Positions 1 to 7,675 of a stretch of 36,991 nucleotides of DNA are shown in pieces; positions within the stretch are counted from its first letter, which is position 1, and every line of letters begins with the position of its first letter. The translations under genes and the position numbers were made by a program. The stretch lies in NCBI GenBank assembly GCA_021324015.1, contig JAJPJX010000163.1, positions 1 to 36,991 of the forward strand, in the 5' to 3' direction. The notes below the pieces were generated by a model. The model was not told the DNA's origin. It worked only from the letters and a program-made list of their open reading frames with translations, and ran no database searches. The stretch comes from Solibacteraceae bacterium. Its GTDB lineage: Bacteria; Acidobacteriota; Terriglobia; Bryobacterales; Bryobacteraceae.

Positions 1-300
1 CGCTTCGGCCGCGGTCACCGCGAACAAAACCATACCAGGGGCCTATCGGTGCTTGAGGGGGGCCAAATGAGAGTATCAAAGTGAGCCAAATCGAGTTGAC
101 AAACGCACCACACCTGGCGTCGTAGGAAAGCACACATCCGTCATCGAGGGTTCGCGTTGCGGCGACCAGCCCGCAGGCCGCGACGCACAGAGCGGGATCG
201 GTCGGACCGGGCAAGACGACCGCTGTTCCAGACTGCCGCCTGCTGGAGTGCGAGGTGGGGACGATCCCCCAGAGCGGATCGCCGGACCCTGGCGCGTTAG
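1..300. other. Gene-free flank of the intron remnant
   Basis: I see no convincing gene in this stretch; the short open frames lack recognisable motifs and ribosome binding sites. It contains a short palindrome at 10-22 (CGCGGT, C, ACCGCG) and a pair of GCCAAAT repeats described separately. On the minus strand it is the sequence following the 3' end of the group II intron, so it is the 3' exon side of that insertion. Confidence 0.5.
62..91. repeat. GCCAAAT direct repeats, possible IS end
   Basis: GCCAAAT occurs at 62-68 and again at 85-91, 23 bp apart, within a stretch that reads like the repeated ends of IS21-family elements. No transposase is adjacent. The IS assignment is a weak resemblance from memory; the repeat itself is seen directly. 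Confidence 0.25.
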
Positions 301-374
301 ATCGGCATAGGCGTGGCGGTCACCCGCCGACCCCTGCCACACCACCGTACGTACGCGTCCGTATACGGCGGTTC
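301..374 (-). ncRNA. Group II intron domains V-VI
   Basis: Read on the minus strand, the segment from 374 forms a hairpin in which CCGCCGTA then TACG pair back with CGTA and TACGGTGG, leaving a 2-nt CG bulge and a four-base tip (GACG). This is the domain V architecture: two helices, 2-nt bulge, tetraloop. The following GTCGGCGGGTGACCGCC stretch and the CCTATGCCGAT end resemble domain VI and the 3' splice site, which would fall at 301/300. The tip is not a perfect GNRA loop, which fits decay. Confidence 0.75.
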
Positions 375-397
375 GAGAATGGTTACGTCAGCATTCG

Positions 398-945
398 TCA
401 AGCAATGACGGCCCGAGCGATTTGAAGTACGCATTGGCGCCCTACAGACAGGGCCTTGGGCTTCGCGAGGTACCAAGGGCCGAGCCCGCTGCCAGCGGTG
501 TTGCTTGCTAGCCGCGGACGCACCCCAAGTTCCAAGAGAGCCGCCCGGCGACGACGCGGTGTTTTCCACTGCCGCCACAGTGCCTCCCTCAATCGCCACC
601 GGACCCAGCGGGTGAGAAAAATCAGCATTTCCGGCGTTTCGCAGAATCCGAAATCGCTGCGCCGGCCCCGCATATACGAGGCCAGTTCCTCCATGGTCGT
701 CTTCATGCTGACGCCTTAGCCCGTCGCGTGATCTCCCGGATTCGTTGCCGGAACCGATCCAGGGCCTTCGGCGCGACGACGCGCTTGATCTCCGGACCGG
801 CACTAAAGCTGCACCCGACAAACTTCCGTTCCTGCGGTCGCGCCACCGCAATCTTCGCCTCGTTCACCTTGAGCTTGAGTTTCCGCGTGATGAATTGCGT
901 GACTCGCGCGGCCCGGTGCTGGTCCGGATGTACATGACACAACAT
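398..945 (-). pseudogene. Group II intron maturase remnant
   Basis: Minus-strand fragments in successive frames match the end of a group II intron reverse transcriptase/maturase. A short piece near 945-915 (CVMYIRTSTG) sits where the YADD region normally continues. The next frame, 906-709, reads VTQFITRKLKLKVNEAK, then ARPQERKFVGCSF, then RIREITRR, ending at a stop. A third frame, from 706, reads MEELASYMRGRRSDFGF, then RWVRWRLREALWRQWK and the TAGSGLGPW tail typical of the maturase C-terminus. At least two frameshifts, one near 710-718 where RRAK should run into GVSM, and loss of the catalytic RT domains make it non-functional. Strong family resemblance; a dead gene. Confidence 0.8.
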
Positions 946-999
946 CAGGCTATGGGGCTGGTGGCGCTGTCCAACGTGCTCCTGGGGGCTCGTATGCAA

Positions 1000-1443
1000 G
1001 CGCGATTTTCACGCGGACCCGCTCGTTGTTTCCGCCGAATTCCTGCTTCAGGAGCGACTGCCGGGGCTCCTGGAGATCCGGCCGGAAGAGAATCTGCTTC
1101 GGAAATCTGCGACCTCCCCGGCACGTGCGGGGAAGCCTGCCGCAGCAGTGTTTCCCGGGTAGCACGGCATAGTACCTCTCTTTCGTTAATAGCCGCCGAG
1201 AAGCAGGATATTGTTGAGCAATTTTCGCCCGGATCAATAAAACATTTCTTGACTGCATTATCGGATTTGCGTTACCGTGAGAATTCTCACGGTGCGAACG
1301 CGTACACGCTTTTTACTCACACCAGCGGATTTCCTTCCTGAACCGGCACGCCCTCGAGGCCTGCGTTCCCGTGAGATCGCTCTCTTCGGAGAAGCGTAGC
1401 TTCTGAGACCGGGTACCTCACCCAGGCCATAGACGGAGAGGAA
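1000..1443. other. Intergenic region before the first GH123-like gene
   Basis: No gene can be supported here. It holds a perfect 20-bp palindrome at 1274-1293, a short hairpin at 1391-1405 (AGAAGC, GTA, GCTTCT) and, just before 1444, a good ribosome binding site (GGAGAGGA). An A/T-richer patch around 1210-1270 may hold the promoter of the downstream gene, but no clear -35/-10 pair stands out. Confidence 0.5.
1274..1293. repeat. Perfect 20-bp palindrome
   Basis: ACCGTGAGAA is followed directly by its reverse complement TTCTCACGGT with no spacer, centred on GAATTC. The flanks can extend pairing: GCGTT on the left and AACGC on the right, with GCG unpaired between. It lies 150 bp upstream of the gene at 1444. 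With no spacer it is better suited to binding a dimeric regulator than to forming a hairpin terminator; no T-run follows directly. Confidence 0.6.
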
Positions 1444-3762
1444 ATGAAGAAGCCGATCCCATTCAGTCGTGGTGTGCTATGTCTGGCATTCCAGGCAAGT
1501 TTATTATTTCCGGTGCCTTACAGAGCGCAGGCCAGCCCGGTAGTGTGGGTTGTTCCTAGTCTGCAGCGGGTCTTCCAAGCGGATTCCCCCGGAACCAGCA
1601 CTCAGGCGCAGCTATATGCCGCCCGTGGAGAGTATGAATCTTACCAGATTGTCGTCCGTGGGCCATCCAGCGGGCTAACAAATGTCAATATCCAGGTGAC
1701 AGCGCTCCAGGGTCCCACGACGATTCCCGCGGCCAGTTCCACCTTGTACCGCGAACAATATGTCTATGTCAGCCCGTCTAGCCCGAACTGGAACGGCACG
1801 AACCAGCCGGGTCCGCCGGGTTGGTACCCGGACGCGCTGATCCCCTTTGTCAACCCGGCGACCGGAGCCGGTCTTACCAACTGCGGGGCCCAGATTCAGG
1901 CCGTCCCTTTCAGTGTAGCCGCCAACACGAACCAACCGGTTTGGGTAGATGTACAAGTCCCGGCCGGCGCGCCCGCCGGCCAATACATCGGGAGCTACAC
2001 CGTGACCAGCGACCAAGGTAATTTCACCGGACAAGTACTGCTCACGGTCTGGAATTTCGCGCTGCCCTCCAGCCCGAGTCTCAGATCCAGCTTTGCCTAT
2101 TGGCAGGCCGACTCTTTAGCGGCCGAGCAGGAGTTGCTGCGCAATAGAATCAGCCCGCTTACCGCCAGCATCTCGAACGAGCTTCTATTGATGAGCAACT
2201 ATGGTCTGGCGGGCACCGACATTCAGTTCTCGAGCGGCGCGAATGTGAGCAATTGCACCATGTCCGCGCCTCCCTCCGTCAGCCAGTTCCAGGCTGCCGC
2301 GGCAGCGCAGGCTCCCGGGCTGTATCTGTTCGACTACAGCGCGGATGAGATCGGCAATTGTACGAAGCTCTACCCGGAAGTTCAGCACTGGGCGTACAAC
2401 CTGCACCAGGCGGGGATCCGGAATCTGGTGACCATGGCTCCGGTGACCGCATTGTTCGATGACGGTTCCGGCACCGGGCGCTCGGCGGTGGACATTTGGA
2501 CCATTCTGCCGATGCAGTACGGTCCTTCACAGGCCACCATCAGCCAGGCGCTCACAAAAGGCGATGCCGTGTGGTCGTACAACACCCTGGTACAAGATTC
2601 CTACTCGCCCAAATGGGAGATCGACTTCGATCCGATCAATTTTCGCATTCAGCCGGGCTTCCTCAGCCAGGCTCTCAACCTGACCGGAATTCTCTACTGG
2701 CGGGTGGACCTGTGGTCTTCCAGCCCTTGGACCAGCGTCAACAGCCAGGGCCTTTTCAGCAGCAACAACTATCCGGGCGAAGGCATGCTGGTGTATCCCG
2801 GTGCGCAGGTGGGCCTCCCCGGAGTGGCTCCGTCGATGCGGCTGAAGTGGATTCGCGACGGAGTGGACGACTATGACTACGTGCAGATGCTTCGCCAGAT
2901 GGGGCAGGGCGCCTGGGCCTTGCAGATTATCAACGGCATCGCCGCAAACTTCACCAACTGGTCGCACGATCCGAACGCCCTTCAGGCGGTGCGCATGCAA
3001 CTGGGGCAGGAACTCAGCCAGCTTTCATCGCCAGTAGCCTCGGTGAGTTCTCCCAGTTCTCCCACAAGCCCTTCACCCGCGAGCGGCGCCACCGCAGTCC
3101 CGGTGAATCCGACGCTGTCTTGGGCCGGCAGCACGAACGCGACCTCCTATGACGTCTACTTCGGCACGGCGACAGCGCCTCCTCTGGCGGCGAACGTCGC
3201 GGCCACATCATGGAGTCCGGGTACGCTGTCCGGCGGAATAGTGTACTACTGGAAAGTAGTGGCCAAAAGCGGAAGTGCCACAGCGGCGTCAGCGGTCTGG
3301 TCCTTTACCAGTGTGCTGGCGACACCCAGCGGCGCAGTCCCATACTCGGTGCCACCCTCTTCGGGCAGCGCGCAGACCCAGTCTTTCCAACTCACTTACA
3401 CGGATCCCTACGGCTATCTTTATCTTGGCGGAGGAGGTGCGTTAATCAACAACTCGCTCTCTGGCGCCGGCGCGTGCTGGTTCTACTACAACCGGTCGGT
3501 CAACACGATCGCCCTAGCCAGCGACGACGGCAGTTCCTGGTCGTCCACGGTGCTGGGCTCGGGCGGCAGCTTGAGCAACAGCCAGTGCACCCTGAACGGC
3601 AGCTTGACCTCCACCCTGTTGATCGGCAATTATGCGCAGTTGAGCGTTTCCATTACCTTCAGTCCCAGTTTCGCAGGCACCCGCACGGTGTACATGTATG
3701 CGACCAACAACGCTGGCGCGGCAAGTTCCTATCAGGCCATGGGAACCTGGCTGGTTCCTTAG
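1444..3762 (+). CDS. Secreted GH123-like (DUF4091) protein with FnIII-type domain
   Basis: A 772-residue secreted protein. A signal peptide (basic start MKK, hydrophobic core, cleavage near AQA-SP at about residue 30) precedes a beta-rich N-terminal domain. The DUF4091/GH123-type catalytic region follows, with YSADEIGNC carrying the adjacent acidic pair D301-E302, as in GH123 beta-N-acetylgalactosaminidases. The characteristic RLKWIRDGVDDYDYVQML stretch comes near residues 465-482. After a Ser/Pro linker comes a fibronectin-III-like domain (about 540-625: PTLSWAGSTNATSYDVYF to YYWKVVAKSG) and a C-terminal domain with GACWFYY, NSQC and YQAMGTW that is shared with the convergent neighbour. Start chosen at ATG with GGAGAGGA just upstream. 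Substrate is inferred; an amino-sugar polymer such as the adjacent exopolysaccharide is possible. Confidence 0.8.
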   Translation: MKKPIPFSRGVLCLAFQASLLFPVPYRAQASPVVWVVPSLQRVFQADSPGTSTQAQLYAARGEYESYQIVVRGPSSGLTNVNIQVTALQGPTTIPAASSTLYREQYVYVSPSSPNWNGTNQPGPPGWYPDALIPFVNPATGAGLTNCGAQIQAVPFSVAANTNQPVWVDVQVPAGAPAGQYIGSYTVTSDQGNFTGQVLLTVWNFALPSSPSLRSSFAYWQADSLAAEQELLRNRISPLTASISNELLLMSNYGLAGTDIQFSSGANVSNCTMSAPPSVSQFQAAAAAQAPGLYLFDYSADEIGNCTKLYPEVQHWAYNLHQAGIRNLVTMAPVTALFDDGSGTGRSAVDIWTILPMQYGPSQATISQALTKGDAVWSYNTLVQDSYSPKWEIDFDPINFRIQPGFLSQALNLTGILYWRVDLWSSSPWTSVNSQGLFSSNNYPGEGMLVYPGAQVGLPGVAPSMRLKWIRDGVDDYDYVQMLRQMGQGAWALQIINGIAANFTNWSHDPNALQAVRMQLGQELSQLSSPVASVSSPSSPTSPSPASGATAVPVNPTLSWAGSTNATSYDVYFGTATAPPLAANVAATSWSPGTLSGGIVYYWKVVAKSGSATAASAVWSFTSVLATPSGAVPYSVPPSSGSAQTQSFQLTYTDPYGYLYLGGGGALINNSLSGAGACWFYYNRSVNTIALASDDGSSWSSTVLGSGGSLSNSQCTLNGSLTSTLLIGNYAQLSVSITFSPSFAGTRTVYMYATNNAGAASSYQAMGTWLVP

Positions 3763-3782
3763 GCAGGCTGCCATGACAGATG

Positions 3783-5852
3783 CTAGGGCGCGCCGGGCAC
3801 CGTCCAGGTGCCCATGGCCTGATATCCGGTGACCTTGCCCTGCTGGTTTTGCACCCGTACATAGATCTTCTGTTGGCCAGCGAAGACCGGCTGCAGGCTC
3901 AGGTTCAGGCTGAGCGTCATACGGTTGCCCGATCCGGCAGCCGAGGACCCGGCGCCCTGGAGTGTGCACTGGCTATTCTGCAAAGTGCCGGAGGACCCCG
4001 CCGCGATCTGGTTCCAGGCGTCCCCACGGTCCGTGGCCAAAGAGAGGGTGCCGCCGGTCGCGTCATAGTAGATCCAGCAGGCGCCGGTTCCGTCCACCGT
4101 GGGCCCGACCAGCACATTGACCCCGGCAAGATTGGCGTATCCAGCGGTATCCGAGACCACCACATTCAATGTCTGGGTGGCGCCGGCGGCGGCTGAAGGG
4201 CTCACCGAAACGATGGCCGGAAGTTGGGTGTAGTATGCGTCGATCTGCGAACCCAGCTTCCGCCGGACTGATTCCAGCGCCGCCGGGTCGCGAGTCCAAT
4301 GGGACCAGTCGGCCGCGATATTGTGGATGGTCTGGAGGGCCCAGTCGCCCTGCCCGATGCTCTTCAGGATCTCGACGTACTCGTAGTCTTGCTCGCCATC
4401 TCGCAGATACTTGAGGCGCATGGAGGGCGCAACCCCGGAGATGCCCACCTGCGCACCCGGATACACCAGCATGGCCTCTCCCGGGTAATTGCCGGAACTG
4501 AAAACACCTTCGTTGTTTACTTCGGTCCAGGGGTTCGCGCTCCAGCGGTCCACCCGCCAGTACAACAGGCCGGTCAGGTGCAGGCTTTCGCTCAAGAAAC
4601 CTGCTTGCAAGCGGTAATCCAGCGGATCGAAATCAATTTCCCACTTGGGTGAATAACTGTCCTGCACGAGGCTGTTGTACGACCACACCGAGTCGCCCTT
4701 TTGCAGAACCCGGGCGATCTGGCCGGCCGCCGCGTCGTACATCTTCGGCAAGACCACCCAGATGTCCACCGCGGAACGTCCCGTGCCGGACCCGTCGTCG
4801 AATAACTCCGGCGTGGGCGCCATCACCACCAGGTTGTCGATGCCGGCCTGGTGCATGTTCAATGCCCATTGGCGGAGGAGCGGAAACAGATTCGTGCAGT
4901 TTCCGATTTCGTCCGCAGTGTAGTTGAAGAGGAACAGGCCGGGCTGGTGCTGAGCGGCGGCGGCCTGGAATTGCGCCACTGACGGAGCCGGACCCATGAC
5001 GCAATTGCCGCCGCTCGCGCCGCTCCAGAAATGCAGGTCGGTCATCGTCAGGCCCACGCTGTCCATGAGCTTTTTCTCCACGGCGGGCAACACAGGGCAT
5101 GGCGCAGGCGAAGAAGGCGAACATCCGGAAACACGCTGCGGCATCAACCGGTGACGGATGAGTTCGGCCAAAGCGGAATCCGGAACCGGCGTCCAAAACG
5201 CGAAGCTGGACTTGAGCGAGGGCGTGGCTGGCAGTTCGAAATTCCAGACGTTCAACGCCAGCGGCACCGTAACGCTTCCCTGGTCCGCGGCCACGATGAA
5301 ACTTCCCGTGTACTCGCCGGCCGCGGCGCCGCGGTCCACGAATACATCGGCCCAGATCGCCGCGTTCGCGCCTGCCTGCACGCTGAAGGGCTCCGCGTCG
5401 ATGGCCGCCCCATTGAGGTCCGCGCCGGTATCCGGATCGGTGAAGGGCACCAGGGGGTCCGCGTACCAACCCGACCCAAGCGGCTGGTTGGCGCCATTCC
5501 AGTTCGGACTGCTTTCCCTCACTTGGACGAACAGTTCCCGATATAGCGTGATGTGGGCGCTGGGGATGACATAGCCGCCTGGCCCCGCCAGGTCCGAGGC
5601 GCTTACCCTCACGTTGCTCAGGCCTCCGGCCGGGCCCTGGATTACGATCTGTACGGCTTGGCAGTCGCCCCGCGCGGCGTACAGGCTGGCGGTACTCTGT
5701 GTTCCGGGAACATCAGCCGGCCCGACCCGGACCAGGCTTGGGAGAACCCACACGGCAAAAGGCGGTGCGTTCTGCAGGAGCGCTCCCGGCACAAACAAAC
5801 CGATCCCCAGGAAGACGACGCGAAATGCTGAATAAAATTCCTGCTTCTCCAT
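3783..5852 (-). CDS. Secreted GH123-like (DUF4091) protein, paralogue
   Basis: A 689-residue paralogue of the gene at 1444, convergent with it with only 20 bp between the stops. It starts with a hydrophobic export signal (residues about 9-28). The same N-terminal module follows (VWVLPSLVRV, LYAARGD, SPNWNGANQP). The catalytic region has YTADEIGNC, placing the acidic pair at D314-E315, and RLKYLRDGEQDYEYVEIL. The C-terminal domain has GACWIYY, NSQC and GYQAMGTWTVP. It lacks the fibronectin-III-like insert. The ATG has a GGAG motif 7 nt upstream. GH123 membership and the DE catalytic pair come from family knowledge; activity and substrate are not shown by the sequence. Cysteines in the C-terminal domain are conserved between the two and may form a disulfide. 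Confidence 0.8.
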   Translation of the reverse strand: MEKQEFYSAFRVVFLGIGLFVPGALLQNAPPFAVWVLPSLVRVGPADVPGTQSTASLYAARGDCQAVQIVIQGPAGGLSNVRVSASDLAGPGGYVIPSAHITLYRELFVQVRESSPNWNGANQPLGSGWYADPLVPFTDPDTGADLNGAAIDAEPFSVQAGANAAIWADVFVDRGAAAGEYTGSFIVAADQGSVTVPLALNVWNFELPATPSLKSSFAFWTPVPDSALAELIRHRLMPQRVSGCSPSSPAPCPVLPAVEKKLMDSVGLTMTDLHFWSGASGGNCVMGPAPSVAQFQAAAAQHQPGLFLFNYTADEIGNCTNLFPLLRQWALNMHQAGIDNLVVMAPTPELFDDGSGTGRSAVDIWVVLPKMYDAAAGQIARVLQKGDSVWSYNSLVQDSYSPKWEIDFDPLDYRLQAGFLSESLHLTGLLYWRVDRWSANPWTEVNNEGVFSSGNYPGEAMLVYPGAQVGISGVAPSMRLKYLRDGEQDYEYVEILKSIGQGDWALQTIHNIAADWSHWTRDPAALESVRRKLGSQIDAYYTQLPAIVSVSPSAAAGATQTLNVVVSDTAGYANLAGVNVLVGPTVDGTGACWIYYDATGGTLSLATDRGDAWNQIAAGSSGTLQNSQCTLQGAGSSAAGSGNRMTLSLNLSLQPVFAGQQKIYVRVQNQQGKVTGYQAMGTWTVPGAP

Positions 5853-5883
5853 TTTTCAACTCCGAGCGTACGGGCAATAACAT

Positions 5884-5931
5884 CTGACACTGATTTTCTA
5901 TCTAGACTTATAGACAGATCTGTTAGACTTA
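5884..5931 (+). promoter_or_regulatory. Candidate promoter with TAGACTTA repeats
   Basis: In the 98-bp divergent gap, CTGACA (5884-5889) and TTATAG (5908-5913) are separated by 18 bp and could be -35 and -10 elements for the plus-strand sugar transferase. The octamer TAGACTTA occurs at 5903-5910 and 5924-5931, exactly 21 bp or two helical turns apart, with a related TAGACAGA at 5911. This spacing is typical of operator half-sites. Function is inferred. Confidence 0.35.
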
Positions 5932-5950
5932 GTGCGAGGCAGTAAGAGCG

Positions 5951-6592
5951 ATGTGCCAGTGGTATCGGGAGGGCGGCAAGCGCGCCTTGGATGTCTGCCT
6001 GGGACTGATCGCCCTGATCCTGCTCGCCCCCCTGATGGCCGCAATCGCCGTGATGATTCGCATATCGGCTGGCTCGCCGATCCTGTTCCGGCAACTCCGC
6101 TCCGGTCTTTACGGGAAATCCTTTCAGATTCTGAAATTCCGCACGATGACGGAGCAGCGCGACACGCGGGGCGTGCTGCTGCCGGACGGAGAGCGCACAA
6201 CCCCGTTCGGACGTCTGCTGCGCCGGAGCAGCCTGGACGAGCTCCCGGAGCTGATCAATGTCCTGAAAGGGGAGATGAGCCTGGTGGGTCCCCGCCCGCT
6301 GGTGGCTAGGTATTACCCATATTTCACAGACCAGGAACGGCGACGTTTCTCCGTTCGTCCGGGAATCACTGGCGTGGCCCAAATCGCAGGCCGCAATCGC
6401 CTGCACTGGGACGAGCGGATCGCGGCCGATTTGGAATACGTCGAGAAACTGTCCTGGAAGTTGGATTTGAAATTGCTGGTCTTGACGCTGTGGAAGGTCG
6501 CGGCGGATGCAGACGCTATTTGCGAGCCGGGGCGAGCCATGTTGGATTTCGATGAAGAACGCCGTCGCCGAAACCCTTCCGGCTCGAGCTAG
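5951..6592 (+). CDS. Initiating sugar-1-phosphate transferase (WcaJ/PglC type)
   Basis: A 213-residue monotopic phosphoglycosyl transferase that moves a sugar-1-phosphate from a nucleotide sugar to undecaprenyl phosphate, the first membrane step of repeat-unit assembly. The N-terminal hydrophobic re-entrant helix follows KRALDVCLGL (residues 10-19). Then come FRQLRSG, FQILKFRTM, the catalytic Asp-Glu pair D96-E97 in SSLDELPEL, INVLKGEMSLVGPRP and RPGITGVAQIAGRN. It has the minimal catalytic domain only, without the extra N-terminal membrane region of WbaP-type enzymes. It heads a two-gene plus-strand unit with the formyltransferase. A second initiating enzyme lies in the opposing operon (12803-14578). 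The specific sugar cannot be read from sequence. Confidence 0.9.
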   Translation: MCQWYREGGKRALDVCLGLIALILLAPLMAAIAVMIRISAGSPILFRQLRSGLYGKSFQILKFRTMTEQRDTRGVLLPDGERTTPFGRLLRRSSLDELPELINVLKGEMSLVGPRPLVARYYPYFTDQERRRFSVRPGITGVAQIAGRNRLHWDERIAADLEYVEKLSWKLDLKLLVLTLWKVAADADAICEPGRAMLDFDEERRRRNPSGSS

Positions 6593-6637
6593 GCCTTTCG
6601 ATTTCCGGCCGGCAACGCACGAGAAAGGGTGTCCCTC

Positions 6638-7591
6638 ATGCGCGTCGTGTTCTTCGGGATCTACGATCTGGGCCGTGCGGCCCTGGAGGCTCTGGCGGCC
6701 GCGGGCCTGGAGCCGGCCACCGTTGTCACCAAGCCTCGTCGCGGAAACGAGCGCCAGCCTGTGGCCGAGTGGGCGATACACAACCGCCTGCCGTTGCTGG
6801 AGCCCGAAACCCCCAAAGCTCCCGGGTTCCTGCGGCAGATCCAGCAGCTGGCTCCAGACCTGCTCGTTGTGGCAGGGTATCACCGTATCATTCCGGCATG
6901 CGTACTGGACGTGCCCGGAAAGGGCGCCATCAATCTGCATGGATCGTTGCTGCCCGCGTACCGCGGCCCCTGTCCGTGGAAGCAGGTCATTCTGGCCGGC
7001 GAAACGCGCACCGGGGTGACCGTCCACGTCATGACGCCTGAACTGGACGGCGGCGATATCCTGGTGCAAGCCGAGGTGCCGATCGAGGAAGAGGACACCG
7101 GGGGCAGCCTGTTCCGCAGAATCTGTGGCCGCGGCGGCGTGTTGTTGGCCGAAACCGTGCAGCAGATCGCCGCTGGCCCTGTGAGACGCATGCCGCAAGA
7201 CGCGCGATTGGCCACCTACTTCGGCTATCCCAGCGAAGAACAAACGCGCATTCCCTGGCACGCAAGCGCCGGTCAGATTCACCGGTTGGTCCGTGCGATG
7301 TCGCCCCGGCCCGGCGCCTGGACCCAAGTTCATGGGTGGCGGTTGCGCGTCTGGCATGTGATCCGCTGCGACGGTGAGGTCCCCGCTGCCGAACCCGGTA
7401 CCATTCTCAGTGTCTCCGGCGGTGGTCTGAAAGTCGCCACAGGAACATATCCGTTGATCGTGGATCAGGCCGGCGTGGAGGTGGACGGCCATCTGGCGCC
7501 TCTTTGGCTGGGTGGCACATCCCGTCCGCGGGTGGGCGAACTGTTGGACGCCGCCGGATCGCCGGATGCCGCCGCACCCGCCGGCGGCTAG
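6638..7591 (+). CDS. Sugar N-formyltransferase (ArnA/Fmt fold)
   Basis: A formyltransferase of about 317 residues that uses N10-formyl-tetrahydrofolate. The Rossmann start is RVVFFGIYDLGRAALEAL. The catalytic signature INLHGSLLPAYRG gives N99 and H101, and ELDGGDIL gives D137. The N-to-D spacing of 38 is the same as N102/H104/D140 of ArnA. A C-terminal OB-like domain follows (about 205-300). Because it sits with two aminotransferases and polysaccharide genes, I infer formylation of a nucleotide-linked amino sugar rather than Met-tRNA. GAGAAAGGG at 6621-6629 places the start at the ATG at 6638; a GTG at 6629 is the alternative. A housekeeping Met-tRNA formyltransferase is the main competing call, less likely as no def or rsmB gene is nearby. 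Confidence 0.8.
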   Translation: MRVVFFGIYDLGRAALEALAAAGLEPATVVTKPRRGNERQPVAEWAIHNRLPLLEPETPKAPGFLRQIQQLAPDLLVVAGYHRIIPACVLDVPGKGAINLHGSLLPAYRGPCPWKQVILAGETRTGVTVHVMTPELDGGDILVQAEVPIEEEDTGGSLFRRICGRGGVLLAETVQQIAAGPVRRMPQDARLATYFGYPSEEQTRIPWHASAGQIHRLVRAMSPRPGAWTQVHGWRLRVWHVIRCDGEVPAAEPGTILSVSGGGLKVATGTYPLIVDQAGVEVDGHLAPLWLGGTSRPRVGELLDAAGSPDAAAPAGG

Positions 7592-7675
7592 GGAACCGTC
7601 GAATCCAGGCGGCCTAGAGCCGACTGCGGGCGGAATTGCCTGTACTACAAGGGCCGGCGCCATCGCCCGTGTTCC

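Larger units (their letters stand above)
301..1000 (-). mobile_element. Degraded group II intron (3' part)
   Basis: The minus strand carries a maturase C-terminal remnant (about 945-398) followed by a domain V hairpin (374-331) and a domain VI-like segment ending in ATGCCGAT at 308-301, which is the usual order at the 3' end of a bacterial group II intron. No 5' end (GTGCG-type) or domain I could be found, so the 5' half is missing or too decayed. The domain V stem contains an ACCGCC strand as in bacterial class C introns. The upper boundary near 1000 is approximate and marks only where maturase similarity fades. Confidence 0.75.

Noticed and set aside
5642-7663. A 673-codon open frame on the minus strand
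   Set aside because: It runs antisense to the sugar transferase and formyltransferase genes, which have clear catalytic motifs; no motif of its own.
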